From Volvox africanus (Eukaryota; Chlorophyta; Chlorophyceae; Chlamydomonadales; Volvocaceae), in assembly GCA_030268105.1 (NCBI GenBank), contig BSDZ01000078.1, positions 5,185,001-5,249,000 on the forward strand: DNA of 64,000 nt. The letters run 5' to 3'. The translations under genes were made by a program, and so were the position numbers. The notes beneath the pieces were generated by a model. That model did not search any database. It had not been told where the DNA came from and was given only the letters and a program-made list of their open reading frames with translations. Of the stretch, positions 60,498 through 64,000 are shown in pieces; the first letter of the stretch is position 1, and each line of letters begins with the position of its first letter.

Positions 60498-63400
60498 CAA
60501 CATAATATATATTTCCGTCGGGTGCAAGGCAGGGCAAGCTGACCTACGGGATGCCAGTTGGGGCGCATCAGTGAGGACGTTCGCTGCAGGGGGGAGAGGG
60601 GAGGATGTCGGGGGGGATGACGGACATCATGCGCTATCACAACAGGTGTTTGGATATTTTAATGTAGTGAAGTGCAGATTACTTGAGCGCCTCCCCGCGT
60701 GCAGCCCCACCTGCACGTTTATCCCTCGTGTTACAATTCACAACATACAGGCTATCTTATTTATATGCTTGGACTGTAATGATGGAAAATTTATCACAAC
60801 TACATAAAAAATTAAAAACACTAGATATTGAATCATTCGTTCCATTTTTAGTAGACACACAAAACACACATACAGATTTAGATTTGGTATTTGTTTCTCA
60901 TGCCAGCAGCAGATAGACCAGGAGCAGATGGACCAGCAGTTTGACTCCGGTCCGTCCCCCCATCACTCCCTGCTGGCTGTACGCAACTGGGTTTAGAGGT
61001 ATAGCATCAAGCCAATGTATTGTGTTTGTTTGCATGTAGGTCCGCACGCACCTGTGCCCGGTTGCGCTCACCTGTTCTAAATACATACATTACTCCCCTG
61101 TCCGATTGTCGCTCCCTTTCTCACCTTTCTCCCTTTTGTTTCGGCAGCATGCAGTGAGGACATGGAAGGTGGGTCATCAGGCTGGCTGAAATGAAGCGAG
61201 CTGGTGTGTGTGTATTGGGAGGTCTGAATCATCATGCATCTGATGATGGGGATACGACTTATATCTTGAAAGGCTGCGGGAACAGGCAGGACGGAATGAA
61301 GTTTCAAGGGTTGCATGAAGCAAACTGTTCTAAGGCGGAGAGGCAGTCAATATCGTAATTCGCTGGCTATATATTGTTGTATCTCTGTCATATGATCCGC
61401 CTCAACGAACAAAGTCCAGACGCCAGGCATGACGCTCATCAGACATGACCAAGGCCAGACTCGCTCAGACTCACTCAGACGACCCTACCAACAACTGGCT
61501 GAGCTTATTAAGGCCAATTTAGGTCAACCCAGCGTCCTGAAGTACGATATGAGGATTGGAAGGCTCATAGTTTTCATAATTACTACAATAATGTTGAGAC
61601 GGATTCGGCAGATTCGGATTCCTGTGGTCCCCGATTTTATCCCAGTTGAAAGCCGCTGTTGGAGACAATCAATCTGACGAGAAACTTGCTCCCTACAATA
61701 GTAGGAGAGTAGTTCATTAGATAATGAGGACTTATTGCTTAAAAACCCGGGAGTGCTAACACGCATGTGATAAGAGCCATATGTCGTGACGTGGGAACGC
61801 ACATGCCCATGGCCGGGGTAGGCGATGGTTAGCAGCAGTTGATAGGGTCAAAGTGCCCGAGACGTGCCCTCCAGCGGGTGGAGAGTGTGTTAGTCGTACA
61901 TGTACGGCCAAGACACCAGACAATATAAAGTTGCAGAAGCACCTTATCAGGAGCTCAAGAGACCTTTGCGGCCCTCAACTACTACACAACCTTATTACTA
62001 GGTAGGAAGCTTCCAAACTTCATTCACTTCACACACCCCAAGCGACCCGACCGCTTATAAGTGACTTTCATACCGCACTTGCTATGCGTGTTTTCCTTTC
62101 TTCCGACTGCTCCTCGCTTCGTCGTCATCTATCTATCTATCCGATAGCTACGTACACACATATAACTATATATAACCCTTTGTGCACCTGACTTTCTTGC
62201 TTCTTCTTAATTACTCGCTATCGTGCTGACTATTCCATTCGTCCATCCGTAACGGTTGCTTGATGGTCCCTATATATATCACTACCACTGGGTATTCATA
62301 AGTACCTCTATCCCTGCATCCATCATCTCCACAGGCGCCCTGTCCGGCTACTACGACATTCCTAGCATATCCTTGAGGAACGCCCTCTATCCTCTGGCGG
62401 TGCTCTATCCAACGGATGGCTTCCTGTGGAACCAAACGTACGGCAATACTCACCCTGGAGATTCTGGACACAAAATCATAGCAGATCTTGTCGTGCATCT
62501 GATCCAGGAGACCGTACGTGATCTGCAGCTGGACCCCATATCCCGTGCAGAGGAGCAGGAGCTGATGAGGTCCCTGCCGGAACCCATGTACCCTGGTAAG
62601 ATACCCTACAGGCCTTTGTTTCTATGGATTACATCATGGGTGGCGACACGCGTGCATCTAGCCTTGTAACGCAGCAGGGTTACGGCATCAATCCTGCCTT
62701 ACAAATTTGCAATCGGATTCATGCCACACACCAAGCATGTAGCAGCCCCTTTCAGTATGCTACTAGATTTGTGCGGAAGCGTAGCTTTTGTAGATTTAGA
62801 GATAGCTCGCAAGTAAGTTAGCGTCGCGAAATTGTACATCTATTGGGAATAATCGGTGACAGCGGAGTCTTGAACTCCGAACAATTAGTAGTGTGATACT
62901 AAAATGTCAGGCCTTAGCTCTTCACCAGGGTGACTTTAATATTGGCTCACCTAGCCAAGATGTACGGCAATCTTCTTTGCCAATCGCGAAGTTTACTCGT
63001 AGTTAGTTTTCGGTTAGGCATCATGCTTATTGCATGATTGCCTACCGCTTTATCCGGGACTATTTCTCTAAGGTAAATGTAGTTTCCTACAAAGCAAGCA
63101 TGCTATTATGCATTTGCAAGGCCCTGCCTGCGAATGAAATGTACTGTTAGTGTAGTAGTTGAGAGCCGCAAAGGCCTCTCGAGATGCTGACATTGTGTAT
63201 CTGCACCTTGATATTGTGCTGGTGTGTGGGCCGTACATGTACGACTCCAGTTTTTACACGCAAAGCGTGTGTATCGTACGGTGGAGAGGAAGGTTGCGTG
63301 GTGTACTGTACTCGGACGTACACCGTGATTATTACCACGATAAGCTAGATACAGCAATGTGACGTCGGTGTGTAGTGCGGGTTGGTCAGCAGACCTGCTG

Positions 63401-63913
63401 TCAGTGGTCGGGGTGGTATGTATACGTAGGCTATGCAGCAATAATGTCCACCGTACGCATATATGTTACCCGGCAATAGCAGTGCGGTGCCCGGGCTGCT
63501 GTTACATAATACATGCCATCCTGCAGTACGCACGCAGTACCGTTATGCGTACGTAAGTACATACGCGGGCATGGATGCAGATACATCTCATGCGCGCTCT
63601 TACTTCCCTCATGGCTGGGTAGGTAATAACACCATACAAAAGCAATAATGGGCGGGTGAAATCAATCGTTTTGTGAAGCACTCTCTTGCTCATGCTGCCC
63701 TTAATAACGTAAATTTACAACACGCATCCGGTCCTGCCGTTCTAAACAGGCAATGTTCCACCACCTGAGCCTTTATGCATTGCGTCTAGCGGTTTCAAAG
63801 ACTTGGTGAAGGAGGCGCGGGGCTGGGGCTGGATGAACGAGGCTACGAATGAAAAGACTCGGGGCAAGTGGGGTTACGTGTCCACGAAGCCCGGCAGCAA
63901 GCTCATATTCCAG
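58552..63913 (+). CDS. Secreted SGNH-hydrolase-like protein, 3' end beyond the window
   Basis: Seven exons in phase: 58552-58964, 59167-59233, 59569-59690, 60167-60334, 61155-61168 (14-nt microexon), 62335-62595, 63750-63913; a GT follows at 63914 and the gene continues past 64000. An internal ATG at 58621 gives MHSLARILRVVLTLVLC, a good signal peptide, so that may be the true start. KIGVVGGSISWGVG is block I with GGS in place of GDS, holding the nucleophile Ser. SRNGCIPATPSAYMLMCMEE is block III, VDLVFVEYSVND the next core strand, and THPGDSGHKIIADL block V with the catalytic Asp-x-x-His. KDLVKEARGWGWMNEATNEK opens a C-terminal beta-rich region. Such Cap64/GGS-type proteins are abundant in volvocine algae as I know them and probably act on cell-wall or matrix glycans; the substrate is unknown. 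Introns carry many repeats. Confidence 0.82.
59033..59094. repeat. Octamer tandem array (CTTCCAAA)n in SGNH intron 1
   Basis: About seven 8-nt units, mostly CTTCCAAA with two CCTCCAAA-type variants, stand head to tail. A degenerate relative (CCTCCAA/CTTCCAA words) recurs in intron 3 at about 60024-60080. The unit is not the Chlamydomonas telomere octamer. Confidence 0.9.
60445..60495. repeat. Compound microsatellite (AC)n(TC)n(TA)n in SGNH intron 4
   Basis: A run of AC dinucleotides passes into a short TC run and then about 15 TA units. It lies in the intron between exons 4 and 5 and carries no coding frame. Confidence 0.9.
62855..62926 (-). other. tRNA-like element or tRNA pseudogene in SGNH intron 6
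   Basis: On the - strand, 62879-62863 forms a 5-bp stem CGGAG/CTCCG around a 7-nt loop TTCAAGA, which fits a T arm and the Pol III B box. The ends GGTGAAG and CTGTCACC (62926 and 62855) pair over five positions with one mismatch, and the span is 72 nt. A CTAA/TTAG pair could be a D stem. No proper 7-nt anticodon loop can be drawn, so it is not a working tRNA; a SINE head or decayed tRNA copy fits better. Confidence 0.3.
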
Positions 63914-63943
63914 GTATGGTCATCGTCAAGCAAGCCGAATGAA

Positions 63944-64000
63944 GGACGGGAATGAAAGGAAGTTTAAAGCATGGACGGGAATGAAAGGAAGTTTAAAGCA
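63944..64000. repeat. 29-nt direct tandem repeat at the right edge
   Basis: Two copies, starting GGACGGGAATGAAAGG and ending TTTAAAGCA, follow each other with a 29-nt period. The second reaches the last base, so the array may go on beyond the window. It lies in the intron after SGNH exon 7. Confidence 0.9.

Noticed and set aside
1..64000. Bacterial features: operons, Shine-Dalgarno sites, CRISPR arrays, insertion sequences
   Set aside because: Genes are spliced, have eukaryotic families and TGTAA/TATA signals; no direct-repeat spacer arrays or transposase genes were seen.

Overview
This is nuclear DNA from a flagellated green alga, most likely of the Chlamydomonadales (volvocine-like). The genes are rich in short GT-AG introns and carry Ala, Gln, Gly and Pro low-complexity inserts. 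Candidate TGTAA poly(A) signals follow several stop codons. Two cilium or basal-body genes (CFAP298 and a CCDC57-like gene) imply centrioles and flagella. A RING-CH/PGPEG protein and an SGNH hydrolase with a GGS motif belong to families I know from Chlamydomonas and Volvox. Species cannot be fixed from sequence alone, and every homology call here rests on recognised motifs and remembered family sequences, not on a search.

Layout, left to right: the last exon of an unrecognised + strand gene (574-1074); an 18-exon CCDC57-like coiled-coil gene on the - strand (13364-3541), head-to-head with CFAP298 on the + strand (13812-16993); a RING-CH zinc-finger gene (+, 19659-22622); an XRCC4-like DNA-repair gene (-, 28808-25202), head-to-head with a C2-domain gene (+, 29222-32145); the nucleoporin NUP58 (+, 34488-38150), tail-to-tail with a HOS1-like nuclear-pore protein (-, 45246-39851) that shows no RING finger; PES1/Pescadillo (+, 45713-50156), head-to-head with the HOS1-like gene and tail-to-tail with a plastid-type YchJ-family protein (-, 52430-50631); a sigma-type glutathione S-transferase (+, 53332-56344); and a secreted SGNH-hydrolase gene (+, from 58552) that runs off the right edge.

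I rebuilt the gene models by joining exons so that splice-site dinucleotides, intron phase and family alignment all agree. One junction in the XRCC4-like gene (about 27,620) does not close cleanly. Four head-to-head pairs share compact 5' regions of about 0.4-0.9 kb, and TATA boxes are visible in two of them.

The points most worth checking are: the HOS1-like protein without a RING; a RING-CH protein with a second, PB1/ubiquitin-like module; a 31-bp intronic hairpin in the GST gene; a 14-nt microexon in the SGNH gene; paired CAGTAG acceptors in the XRCC4-like gene that would each admit a stop codon; and a bidirectional promoter serving two ciliary genes. I saw no bacterial operons, CRISPR arrays, rRNA, intact tRNA genes or intact transposons.
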